NCBI RefSeq assembly: GCF_000468755.1
Contig: NZ_AWEZ01000010.1
Span: 1-64,000 of the forward strand
DNA from: Olsenella profusa F0195
Lineage (GTDB): Bacteria > Actinomycetota > Coriobacteriia > Coriobacteriales > Atopobiaceae
Direction of reading: 5' to 3'
DNA length: 64,000 nucleotides
Shown: positions 20,129 to 29,600 of the stretch, in pieces
How the letters are laid out: every line of letters begins with the position of its first letter
Position numbering within the stretch: position 1 is the stretch's first letter
The notes under the pieces: generated by a model
Seen by the model: only the letters and a program-made list of their open reading frames with translations
Databases searched by the model: none
Told to the model about the DNA's origin: nothing
Program-made: the position numbers and the translations under genes

Positions 20129-21046
20129 CTAGATGCCATTCAGCTCCACGCGCCTGTACGCGGGGGTCTGCTGCACGTAGATCTTGGTGCCCAGGTCGAG
20201 CAGTGCCTGGGTGTCGGCCCGCTCCCTGGCGTCCAGGAACACCGACCCGTCCTTGCCGCCATACTGCCTGGCGCCTTCCCTGTTTGCCGTTGCCCCATAG
20301 TTGACCTCGGCAAACCTGTGGCGCTGGGAGAACTCGAGCAGCTCTCGCGTGTTGCCGAAGATGAACATGACCTTGTCGCCCAGGGTGTTGAGCTTATCCA
20401 TCTTGGAGAGGGCCCGCTCGACGGTAAAGACGTTGAGGCGGACGTTGGCGGGCTTGGCGAGCCTGAGCGCGCCCTTCTTCACCGCATCGTTTGCGGACGC
20501 ATCGTCCACGATGATGATGCGGTTGACCCCGGTCTTGCCCACCCAGGAGAAGACGACCTGGCCGTGCAGCAGACGATAGTCCAGGCGAACGAGCTCGATT
20601 CTGGACGCGCCTCCCCTCCCGGCCGCAGGCGTTGCAACAGGGTTGACGTCGACTTCCTCCTCGGGGTGCGCACAGTCAACGATGCCGCGACGGCCCTCGG
20701 CGATAAGGCCGCGCACATCGCTCTCGGCGAGCGGCACATCGCTCATGACGAGCGTAAGGATCAGGGGCATGTTCATGCCCGAGATCACCGTGATGTCCTT
20801 GTCCTGGGCCATGAGCTCGACCATTGAGTTGTTGACGCTGGAGCCCAGCATGTCCGTGAGGACGTAGACGGCATCATCAGCGGCAAACGACGCCATGAGG
20901 CGCTCCACCTCCGCGGTGATGGGCTGCATGTCATCACGCCCGAGCGTGACCGCATGCACGTTGGGAGCCTCCCCCACGATCATGTGGACGGTGTCTAGCG
21001 CGCCAAGCGCCAACTCGCCGTGGGATGCAAGGATGATCTGGTTCAT
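20129..21046 (-). CDS. PTS EIIAB fusion, mannose family
   Basis: A 305-residue cytoplasmic protein with an EIIA (PTS_EIIA_man) domain at about 1-125 and an EIIB (sorbose/mannose) domain at about 148-305. The phosphohistidines are His9 (ILASHGE) and His161 (DYRLLHGQVVFSWVG). A short Ala/Gly-rich linker joins the domains. In Salmonella gfr these domains are separate proteins. The start at 21046 follows AAGGAGGG; the longer frame from 21076 begins inside the leader. An operator-like palindrome lies just upstream, suggesting a second, internal promoter of the operon. Confidence 0.92.
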   Translation of the reverse strand: MNQIILASHGELALGALDTVHMIVGEAPNVHAVTLGRDDMQPITAEVERLMASFAADDAVYVLTDMLGSSVNNSMVELMAQDKDITVISGMNMPLILTLVMSDVPLAESDVRGLIAEGRRGIVDCAHPEEEVDVNPVATPAAGRGGASRIELVRLDYRLLHGQVVFSWVGKTGVNRIIIVDDASANDAVKKGALRLAKPANVRLNVFTVERALSKMDKLNTLGDKVMFIFGNTRELLEFSQRHRFAEVNYGATANREGARQYGGKDGSVFLDARERADTQALLDLGTKIYVQQTPAYRRVELNGI

Positions 21047-21083
21047 AGCTTGTCCCTCCTTTTCATGATGCATCATGACGTTC

Positions 21084-21102
21084 TAGTCGTTATATATGTC
21101 TA
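21084..21102. promoter_or_regulatory. operator-like palindrome ahead of the EIIAB gene
   Basis: A 19-bp imperfect palindrome TAGTCGTTATATATGTCTA (14 of 19 positions symmetric), 37 bp ahead of the EIIAB start. A closely similar sequence lies at 22222-22240 ahead of the first operon gene. The form resembles HutC-type GntR sites, so the operon's GntR/UTRA protein is the probable binder. TATATAAC inside it may be a -10. Confidence 0.55.
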
Positions 21103-21172
21103 GCACAGTAGTAACTCCCTGTGCGCAAGAGCAGGGTAAGCGGCAGAGAATCGCAGCCCAGCGGAGAGGGAG

Positions 21173-22153
21173 TTAGTACTCGACCTTCCACATGTAGCGA
21201 CGTGTCAGGTAGTCCTTGGAGGTGGTCGCGGAAAGCGCCCGCATGTACACGTTGTTCAGGATGGGCGAGAAGAGCACGTGGTTGAAATATTCCGAAACGG
21301 TATCAGGGAGATCGTTGAGGCCTATCTCCTTGCCGTCTAGGATGTAGACCTTCTGGCCACCGTAACGCTTGAGGAAGCTGAGGGCACGCTCATCCGCCGC
21401 GCGGCAGCGGCCCACGCTCATCAGCAGGAAGACGGATTTCGCCTTGTCCAGCACCTCAAAGGGCCCGTGGAAGAACTCACAGCAGTTGATGGTGGGCGAG
21501 TCGATCTGCAGCATCTCCTCGATGTTACAGATCGAAAAGATGTAGGCCGAGCCATAGGCCGGGCCGGAACCCATGACGTAGATGGTCTTCTCACCGGCAA
21601 CCTGCTCCGCCCAGCTCTTAGCAAGGGGCTGGGTGTAGGCGACGGCCTTGCGATAGATGGCGTCGACGACGTCGAAGGCCCGCATGGCCACGTCGTAGTC
21701 GGCGTAGCCCTCGGTCTTTTGAACCAGGGTCATGGCAAGCTGCAGAGCGATGCTGGAGTTGACGCGCTCGGTACGAGACTCGTCCAGGGCGATGGACTCG
21801 TAGGCGATGCGCTGGTCGCAGATGTCGGTGAGCTCGGACTCATTGACGTAGAGTGCGATGGTCGCGGCACCGTGTTCCTTCGCAACCCGGGCCGCCTCGC
21901 AGGTCTCCTTGGTGCCGCGCATGGAGCAGATGATGGCGAGCGTGTGCTCATCGAGATAGGCGGGCGGCGCCAGCACGAACTCGTTGCTGGTATAGGTGGC
22001 CGAGGGAATCGTCTTCGCCTCGCGCTCCATGAAGTAGTGGGCAGCGTGGAAGCCCCCGAACGACCCACCCGCGGCAACCCAGGCAACGCGCTTGATCTCA
22101 TGACTGGCAAGCAGCTGGGAGACGACGCTTGCTACCTCTTCCTGAATGGTCAT
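21173..22153 (-). CDS. SIS-domain deglycase, FrlB/GfrE-like
   Basis: First gene of the Amadori-type PTS operon, a 326-residue double-SIS protein. The FrlB-like catalytic segment CCEFFHGPFEV keeps the candidate residues Glu226 and His229, and the C-terminus ends TRRYMWKVEY. Other SIS features are AAGGSFGGFHAAHY near the N-terminus and YVMGSGPAYGSAY in the second half. It differs widely from the other SIS gene of the operon, so the two probably act on different sugar-phosphate adducts. The start at 22153 gives the family's normal N-terminus; upstream frame is leader. A 126-bp gap with a palindrome separates it from EIIAB. Confidence 0.8.
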   Translation of the reverse strand: MTIQEEVASVVSQLLASHEIKRVAWVAAGGSFGGFHAAHYFMEREAKTIPSATYTSNEFVLAPPAYLDEHTLAIICSMRGTKETCEAARVAKEHGAATIALYVNESELTDICDQRIAYESIALDESRTERVNSSIALQLAMTLVQKTEGYADYDVAMRAFDVVDAIYRKAVAYTQPLAKSWAEQVAGEKTIYVMGSGPAYGSAYIFSICNIEEMLQIDSPTINCCEFFHGPFEVLDKAKSVFLLMSVGRCRAADERALSFLKRYGGQKVYILDGKEIGLNDLPDTVSEYFNHVLFSPILNNVYMRALSATTSKDYLTRRYMWKVEY

Positions 22154-22221
22154 AGCTACCGAACCCCTCTCGACGAGTGAGGAAAGACCTTCCAAGCCTC
22201 TCTTGGTTCAGCATAATATCA

Positions 22222-22240
22222 TAGTCATTATAGATGTTTT
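22222..22240. promoter_or_regulatory. operator-like site ahead of the PTS/deglycase operon
   Basis: TAGTCATTATAGATGTTTT lies about 70 bp ahead of the first operon gene and matches the palindrome at 21084-21102 at most positions (shared pattern TAGTC-R-TTATA-K-ATGTYT). On the minus strand it overlaps a TATAAT that could be the -10. It lies in an AT-rich leader (22190-22260); the 226-bp gap 22154-22379 holds no gene. Confidence 0.5.
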
Positions 22241-22379
22241 GTTATTGTTGAATACATCTGGACGCTCGAAGGGACAGCCGATACGGTCCGCACCGCCCAA
22301 CACAGACATCAATGGCCACGTCAAGCTGGCGCTTCTGGGACAGCGTGCCGTAAGCGAGCTCCAGCGGTATGACAGCCGT

Positions 22380-22640
22380 CTATTTTCCGTAGACCTCGTC
22401 ATGTGTGCCCGTACGCACAAGGATGACCTCGTGCCCCGACAGCCGGTACATCAGTACCCACTTGTCCTTTGGGGGATTTGGTGCCGAGCCCACATGCAAG
22501 GAACGATACCCCTCGAGGGCATCGGTCAGGGCATGGGCACGATAGCGTGGACTCAGACTCGTCTCATCGCTCGCAAGTAGGTCGGAGATGGCCGTCTTGA
22601 GGGCCTCCATGTTCCAGTGCCGTCTCTTGCAGACCTTCAC
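22380..22640 (-). CDS. YafQ/RelE-type toxin, start uncertain
   Basis: An mRNA-interferase-like toxin of about 86 residues from a GTG at 22640. The YafQ pattern is seen in RYRAHALTDALEGYRSLHV, then KWVLMYRLSGHEVILVRTGT, and the terminal THDEVYGK, where the His matches the catalytic C-terminal His of the family. The first family residues (YTPRFLRDV) are present upstream in the same frame, but no ATG/GTG/TTG precedes them: the frame reads GTA TAT GAT GCG. Either the GTG gives a short form or the start codon has been lost. It follows a Phd-like antitoxin by 47 bp on the same strand. Confidence 0.7.
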   Translation of the reverse strand: MKVCKRRHWNMEALKTAISDLLASDETSLSPRYRAHALTDALEGYRSLHVGSAPNPPKDKWVLMYRLSGHEVILVRTGTHDEVYGK

Positions 22641-22687
22641 ATCCCGCAGAAAGCGCGGAGTATATGACGCATCATATACGGTCTGCG

Positions 22688-22960
22688 CTACATGCCGAGG
22701 GCCGAGAACAGGCTCTCGGCAGTCTGATAGGTCTTGTGCGAGGAGTCATCCGCAAGCCCATCAGCCTCGTGCATGGCCCAACGCGTCTCAGGCGGAACCC
22801 CATCCTCCACAGCCAGCGGCCGGATCTCCACCCAGGGCCTGTTGTTCTTGAACACCGTGACGCTGTGCCCGCTGCGGTTGGCCTGTGCCGTGAGCTTGGA
22901 GAAGTGCGTCTTTGCATCCGACATGCCCACGGTGAGCGTCGTCTCAATAGATGCGCTCAT
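22688..22960 (-). CDS. Phd/YefM-type antitoxin
   Basis: A 90-residue antitoxin. The N-terminal part fits the Phd/YefM DNA-binding fold (VGMSDAKTHFSKLTAQANRS then VTVFKNNRPWVEIRPL). The C-terminal 45 residues are polar and acidic, as expected for a toxin-binding tail. The start at 22960 has AGGGGGAA upstream. Antitoxin-before-toxin order is typical. The pairing of a Phd-like antitoxin with a YafQ-like toxin is mixed but known in type II systems. The pair probably represses its own promoter. Confidence 0.8.
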   Translation of the reverse strand: MSASIETTLTVGMSDAKTHFSKLTAQANRSGHSVTVFKNNRPWVEIRPLAVEDGVPPETRWAMHEADGLADDSSHKTYQTAESLFSALGM

Positions 22961-23048
22961 GGTTCCCCCTTCATTCGCCTAAAAACAGGGCTGTTTCTAG
23001 ACCATAGTATAGACCGATATGGCCAAGAAAGACAGTCCGTTCCCGTCC

Positions 23049-26000
23049 CTACGCCTCGTCATCGCCACCCATCTCCTCGAGCACGCCGAGGGCCGCGGGC
23101 AGCAGCTCCTCCCTGCCCGTGTGGAACGGGTACGAGAGCCGTTTGCTCTTGGGCTGGTAGATGCCGCGCCGCCCCTTGAACGCGAGCGCCTGTTGGCGCG
23201 TGAGCTCCGCACCCTGGTAGATGAGCCGACCGTTCGTCAGCGAGACCGAGGTCACCCCCAGGCGCTCCGCACGGATGCGGATGCGCGCGCGGTCGAAGAG
23301 GTTCCTGCCCGCCAGCGGCAACGCACCGTGGCTGTCCTCCAGATCCCGCTGCAGCGCATCCACGACGGCGAGCTCCGTGGCGGCGGCGAGCCGCCGGTAG
23401 GCGAGCACGCGCCGGTCCACCTCGGGCAGGTACTCCTCCGCCAGGTAGAAGTCCGCCGGGAGGTTGATGGTGACCTCGGAGAGCTCCACGTCGCCGCCCT
23501 CCCCACGCGCCTCGGCCACGGCCTGGCCCAGCATCTGCGTGAAGAGGTCGAAGCCCACGCTGGAGAGGTTGCCGTGCTGCTCGGCGCCCATGAGGGAGCC
23601 GGCACCGCGGATCTCGAGGTCGCGCATGGCGATGCGCATGCCGCTCCCCAGGTCCTGGTACTCGTTGATGGCCGTAAGGCGATCGGTCGCCTCGGGCGTG
23701 AGCGGCTGGTCGGCCGGGAACATGAAGTAGGCGTACGCCTGCTGCCGCCCGCGCCCCACGCGACCCTTGAGCTGGTAGAGCTGTGCGAGGCCCAGGCGCT
23801 GCGCATCCTCGATGATGAGTGTGTTGGTGTGCGGGTTGTCGATGCCGCTCTCGATGATGGTGGTGGCCACGAGTACGTCGATCTCGTGCTCCGAGAACTG
23901 TAGCATCACATCCTCCACCTGAGCGGCACCCATCTTGCCGTGCGCTACGCCGATGCAGGCCTCGGGTGCCACCTCGCGCACGCGCTCGACGGCGTCCTCG
24001 ATGGTGTGCACGCGGTTGCTCACGTAGTAGACCTGGCCCCTGCGCTCGATCTCGCTGCGGATGGCGTCGGAGACCACGTCGGGATCCCACTCGCCGACCG
24101 TCACCTTCACGGGCAGGCGTCCCGGTGGCGGCGTGAGGATGAGCGACATGTCGCGCACGCCGCTCATGGCCATCTGCATGGTGCGCGGTATGGGCGTGGC
24201 GGAGAGCGTGAGCACGTCCACCTGCTCCCGCATGTTCTTGAGCTGCTCCTTGTGCTGCACGCCAAAGCGCTGCTCCTCGTCGATGATCACGAGTCCCAGG
24301 TCATGTGGGCTCACATCTGCGGAGAGCAGGCGGTGCGTGCCGATGAGCACGTCCACCGTGCCCTCGCGGAAGCCCTCGAGCGCGCGGCGCTGCCAGGCGG
24401 GCGTCACGAAGCGCGAGAGCACCTTGACGTCGAGGCCAAAGGGGGCAAAGCGCGCATTGAACGTCTCGAAGTGCTGCTGCGCCAGGATCGTCGTGGGACA
24501 CAGCACCATCACCTGTCGCGCATCCTGGCAGCACTTGAAGGCGGCGCGCAGGGCCACCTCCGTCTTGCCAAAGCCCACGTCACCGCAGAGCAGACGATCC
24601 ATGGGTCTCGTTGATTCCATGTCGGCCTTGATGTCCGCGATGGCGGAGGCCTGGTCGGGCGTCAGCCGATAGGGGAAGCTCGCCTCCATCTCGGCCTGGG
24701 CCGGTGTGTCGGGCGAACAGGCGTGCCCCCGCACGGCCGAGCGGCGCGTGTAGAGGTCCACCAAGTCGAAGGCGAGCCTCTTGGCGCTCGTGCGCGCCTT
24801 GCCTGTGGCACGCGACCAGTCCGCTGTGTTGAGCCGCGTGAGCCTGGGCGCGCTGCCGTCGGGCCCCACATAGCGCGTAACGCGGTCAACCTGCTCCAGA
24901 GGCACGAAGAGCTTGTCGCCACCCGCATACTCGAGCAGGAAGTAGTCGCGCTCGCGGCCCCCAACCTCCTGGCGCACGATCCGGGAGAAGAGCGCGATGC
25001 CATGGGTGGCGTGCACCACATAGTCACCGGGCTTGAACGGGAACGTGACGGCAGTGGGGTCCACGCGGCGCGAACGCTGGTGGCGCGCGCGGCGTGCCGT
25101 GAGGTCGGACACCGAGAGCACCGCCAGGCGCGCCGCGGGCACCACGATGCCCGCGGGCACCGGGGCATCGAAGAACGTGACCATGCCCCGCCTGAGGGGG
25201 GCGACGTCCCGCCTGGCCGCCTCTGACGCAACGGGCACGGCGTTCTCGGGGGCCGTGCCCAGCGACTCCTGCAGCGCGATGCCCTCGTCGGTGAGGCTCA
25301 GCTCCAGCGCCTCGCGTGCCGCGCGGTCGGGCACGGCAAAGACCACGGACGAGCCGTCCTGGGTAAGCTGCCGCACGCGACTCAGCAGCTTGGCGTCGGA
25401 GCCGGCGATGGAGGGCTGGCGCACCTCAAGCTCGGCCGTGGTCGCAGCGCCCGAGCGCATGAGGGACGAGAGGCTCAGGCGCTGCTGGTGGCCGAAGTCC
25501 AACGCGCGCGGGGGCGTGAACAGTCCGTCCGTGCGCTCGTGCGCCGCCGCAGCCGATGCCTCGATCTCGTCCGTGGCCCGCTGGCAGTCATCGAAGAGGG
25601 CGCGTGGCTCCGCAAGGATCACAAGCGCGTCCCGGGAGATGTGCTCGATGGGGCTCGCCGAGGAGCCATAGAGCTCGACCAGGTACTTGTCGAGCGATGG
25701 GGCCACGGACCCCTGCTCGATGAGCTCGAGATCCGCCGCGACCTTGGTGGAGTCCAGCGCACGATGGTAGAGCGCCTTGCGCGCGGCGCCGATGGTCTCG
25801 CTCGTGAGGGCGATCTCGCGACAGGGCAGCACCGTGACGCCCTCGAGGTCACCGATGGTCTGCCCCGTGGATGACACCATCCCGCGCACGCGGTCTATCT
25901 CGTCGCCGAAGAACTCGATGCGCACCGGTGAGGTCGCCTGCGCGGGAAAGACGTCCACGGCATCGCCGTGGACGTGGAAGCTGCCGGGGGCGTTCACGCT

Positions 26001-26507
26001 GGCGCTGTCGCCAGCGTCCTCATAGCCCATGCCCACCAGCAGGCGACTCATGTCCGCAAGCTCCAGCTCGTCGCCCACAGAGAAGGTGCTGGAGGCAAAG
26101 TAGCCGGACCCGACGGGTGGCACGCGCCTCAGCAGGGCCGCCGCGCTGGCAACGACCAGGCACGCCTCGCCCGCCGCGAGGCGCATGATGGCACTCGTGC
26201 GGGCGCCAATGACGGCGTCGTCCGCCGGGACATCCGCCCATGGGCGATCCCTGCGCTGGGGATAGCGGGCGACCACATCCATGCCCAGCCATGCGGCAAG
26301 GGCGCGCGCGGTGCGCTCGGCCGCCTCCTCGCCCGAGACCACCATGAGGCAGGGACGGGGGCCGTATGCCCAGAGTGCCGCCGCCATGAGCGGACGGGCG
26401 CTCTGGGCCACGGCCAGTGTGGCATCGTGCCCCAAGGAGAGCTCATGGATGAGCGGCGCAAGCTCCGGTGCCGAGAGCAGCTGGTGTGCCACACGGTTTA
26501 TGAACAT
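23049..26507 (-). CDS. mfd: transcription-repair coupling factor Mfd
   Basis: A DNA translocase of 1152 residues that removes stalled RNA polymerase and recruits UvrA. Domain order is an N-terminal UvrB-like module, a CarD-like RNA-polymerase-interacting domain (GDYVVHATHGIALF, LEQVDRVTRYVG), the RecG-type helicase (Walker A CGDVGFGKTEVALR, VIIDEEQRFGV, LSATPIPRTMQMAMSG, LKGRVGRGRQQAYAY) and a C-terminal TRCF domain. The start at 26507 gives the usual N-terminus. An upstream frame from 26591 adds 28 Arg/Gly-rich residues and is unlikely. It follows the glycogen cluster by 98 bp on the same strand. Confidence 0.97.
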   Translation of the reverse strand: MFINRVAHQLLSAPELAPLIHELSLGHDATLAVAQSARPLMAAALWAYGPRPCLMVVSGEEAAERTARALAAWLGMDVVARYPQRRDRPWADVPADDAVIGARTSAIMRLAAGEACLVVASAAALLRRVPPVGSGYFASSTFSVGDELELADMSRLLVGMGYEDAGDSASVNAPGSFHVHGDAVDVFPAQATSPVRIEFFGDEIDRVRGMVSSTGQTIGDLEGVTVLPCREIALTSETIGAARKALYHRALDSTKVAADLELIEQGSVAPSLDKYLVELYGSSASPIEHISRDALVILAEPRALFDDCQRATDEIEASAAAAHERTDGLFTPPRALDFGHQQRLSLSSLMRSGAATTAELEVRQPSIAGSDAKLLSRVRQLTQDGSSVVFAVPDRAAREALELSLTDEGIALQESLGTAPENAVPVASEAARRDVAPLRRGMVTFFDAPVPAGIVVPAARLAVLSVSDLTARRARHQRSRRVDPTAVTFPFKPGDYVVHATHGIALFSRIVRQEVGGRERDYFLLEYAGGDKLFVPLEQVDRVTRYVGPDGSAPRLTRLNTADWSRATGKARTSAKRLAFDLVDLYTRRSAVRGHACSPDTPAQAEMEASFPYRLTPDQASAIADIKADMESTRPMDRLLCGDVGFGKTEVALRAAFKCCQDARQVMVLCPTTILAQQHFETFNARFAPFGLDVKVLSRFVTPAWQRRALEGFREGTVDVLIGTHRLLSADVSPHDLGLVIIDEEQRFGVQHKEQLKNMREQVDVLTLSATPIPRTMQMAMSGVRDMSLILTPPPGRLPVKVTVGEWDPDVVSDAIRSEIERRGQVYYVSNRVHTIEDAVERVREVAPEACIGVAHGKMGAAQVEDVMLQFSEHEIDVLVATTIIESGIDNPHTNTLIIEDAQRLGLAQLYQLKGRVGRGRQQAYAYFMFPADQPLTPEATDRLTAINEYQDLGSGMRIAMRDLEIRGAGSLMGAEQHGNLSSVGFDLFTQMLGQAVAEARGEGGDVELSEVTINLPADFYLAEEYLPEVDRRVLAYRRLAAATELAVVDALQRDLEDSHGALPLAGRNLFDRARIRIRAERLGVTSVSLTNGRLIYQGAELTRQQALAFKGRRGIYQPKSKRLSYPFHTGREELLPAALGVLEEMGGDDEA

Positions 26508-26605
26508 CTCAACCCAATCGTACGATGCGAGGTGGCGCCCCGGACGTCGCCCCGCACAGGGTCCACGGAGGACGCCGCCCTGGCAGGACACCCGCAGGGC
26601 CCCGC

Positions 26606-29600
26606 CTAGGCACGGTCGTTCGACTTGGCAAGCTCGGACATCACATGACTTGCGTCAACGAGCGCATCCGGTCTCGCCTGCCAGCCCCAGTTGCCCGTCG
26701 CCACGCCCGGCACGTTCATGCGGGCGCTCGCACCCAGCATCAACAGGTCCTGGAGCGGCAGGATCACCACGTCCGCCGGACTCGTGAGACATTCCCCCAC
26801 CAGCCGTTCCGCCAGTTCGCACGCCTGACGCATGCCCTCGGGATCGCCCTTGTCGAAGCCAAAGTGCTCCTCCACCCAGCCAAGCAGGGTGTTGGTGTCA
26901 TGCGTGGAGCTATAGACCACCTTGTCTGGGGCCGGATGATACCCCGCACGCACGTCCTCATCGGCAAACTGGATGACGTCCATGCCGGGAAAGCCCGTCT
27001 GCTCCAGGAGCGCACGCACGGCAGGCGTGACGCTGCCCAGGTCCTCCGCCACCACGGGCAGGGGGCCGAACTTGCGGTAGGCCGTACGGAAGAGGTCCAG
27101 GCCACAGGCAAAGTTCCACTGTCCCGCCCGTGCTGATTGGCCCTTGGGAATGGCGTAGTACGACGAGAACCCCAGGAAGTGATCGAGGCGCACGTAGTCA
27201 TAGAGCTCAAAGGCCCGCTCCAGGCGACGGAGCCACCACGAGTACCCATCGGCGCGCATGAGCGACCAGTTGTAGGTGGGGTTGCCCCAAACCTGGCCCT
27301 CCTGGGCAAATGCGTCGGGCGGCGTGCCGGCCAGCACGGCAGGATAGCCCTTGGCGTCCAGCTCGAAGAGCTCGGGGTTGGCCCAGACGTCGGACGAGTC
27401 CGTCGAGACGTACATGGGCACGTCACCAATGATCTGAATGCCTCGCCTGTTGGCATAGGCACGGATCTGCAGCCACTGGCGCATGAAGAAGAACTGCAGG
27501 GCGCACTCATGCTCGACGGCACCTGCGAGGCGCCTGTCACTGGCGAGGGCGGGTTTCCAGGTACGAAACTTGTTGGGCCACTCCTGCCAGGGCCTGCCCT
27601 TCTCCACCTTCTTGATGGCCATGAAGGTGGCATAGGGCAGCAGCCATGACTCGTTCCCCTCCACAAAGCGACGATAGGGCACGGAGTGCTCAAGATCGGA
27701 GGGAAGCGATGTGGTGCCATCGGGACTCACGCCCCACATGAGCGAGACGTTGCCCGCAAAGGCGGAGGGGCCCGCATAGGGCGACCCAAAGCCATCCGTG
27801 GGGTTGACGGGCAGCACCTGCCAGTAGCGCATATGCCCCTCGGCCAGCCGGTCGACGAAGCGCCGGGCGGGCTCGCCTAGCGTTCCGGGCAGTGACGGTT
27901 GGTCCTCGTTGGGCAGCGACGTCACGTGGCAGAGCACCCCCATGCCGCGCCTCATGGGCCTCTGGAGCCGCCGCTCCTGATGGAGCGCGATCACGGAGGT
28001 TCCCAGCGGCCAGAGGAAGACCTCGGCCACACCATCCCTGACCGTGACGACACGCCCGGAGATCACGTCCGTCACCTCGAGCTCACCTGTGGGGATGCGT
28101 ATCGTATGGCTCTCGGAGCGCGAGCCGTTGGCCAACACGCACACCTCATCGCTCTCGTCACGGCGCCAGAAGCAGAACACGTCATCATTGGGTGCGAACG
28201 GCTCGAAGTCACCATCCACCAGCACAGGAAGGGCCTTACGCAGCGCGATGGCATTGCGGTACACGTTGAAGCAGTCGGCATTCTCCCTGCCCCACGGGAA
28301 GGGCGCGCGGCAGTAGGGGTCGGCGTAGCCCTCCAGGCCGGCTTCGTCACCGTAGTAGACGCTCGGCACCCCAGGAAGGCACATCTGCAGGAACGCGGCG
28401 ACCCACAGCCTGCTCACGGCAAGCCCGTGCGCCCCCTCGTCCAAGCGATAGGTGCGACGCTGGTCGTCCGAGAGACCGTCGGGCAGGGGGGCGCCCCCCA
28501 AAAGCGTCAGGAGTCGCATGCGGTCGTGGCTCCCCAGCAGGTTGAGCTCGCTCATGAAGTTCTCGCGTGGGTAGTTCTCGTAGAGTGACTCCAGCGTGTC
28601 TGCCAGCGTGTGCGCCGTCCCCTCTCCCCGGAGGAAGCTGATGATGGCATGGCGCAGCGGATAGTTCATGGTGCCATCGAGCTCGAGGCCCAGGAAGTAG
28701 CGACGCAGCCTGCCGTAGGCGCGCTTGTTGGAGGCGTCCTCCCACACCTCGCCAATGACCACGGCATCCTCGCGCTCGGCAAGGGCGACAGCCTTGATGT
28801 CCTCGATGAAGCCGTCCGACAGCTCGTCGGCCACGTCGAGACGCCAGCCCCGGGCGCCCAGGCGCAGCCACTTGCGCACGACGCCGTCACGCCCGCAGAT
28901 GAGCTCTCGAAACTCGGGGCAATCCTCCCGCACGGCCGGGAGGTCGGGATTGCCCCACCATGAGTCGTAGCTCCCGTCCTCGTGGAACGTAAACCAGCTG
29001 CGGTAGAGGGAGCCCTCACCCTGCGCGGCCCCCAGATCGGGGAAGAAGCCGGCACGGTTGAAGTAGAGGGAGTCGGCGCCCACGTGGTTGAAGACGCCGT
29101 CCAGGATGATCGATATGCCATGCGCCTTGGCATCCGCGCACAGACGCGAGAAGTCCCGCTCCGTGCCGAGCATGCCATCTATGCGCATATAGTCGACCGT
29201 GTCATAGCGATGGTTGGACGCCGCGGCAAAGATGGGGTTGAGGTAGATGACGGTGATGCCCAGCCCCTCGAGATAGCCCAGCTTCTCGCGAATGCCCTCG
29301 AGGTTGCCACCGTAGAAGTCCCAAGCGACGATGGCACCGTCACCGTCGCGCTCATAGCTGGGAGAGGCGTCCCAGTCCTTGACCAGGCGCCGCTTGGGGC
29401 CATTGTAGGATCTGGCCAAATCGTCACCGGAGAGCTTCTCCCAGCCCCTGCCTCGCGCAAAGCGGTCAGGGAAGATCTGGTAGACCACGCCATTCTTGTA
29501 CCAGTCGGGCAGCACCTCGCGCCCGCGGTCGTACACCGTGATCTGGAAGGAGGCGGGATCACCGAAGAAAAGGTCCCCCTCGCCACAGCTCACGTCCCCC

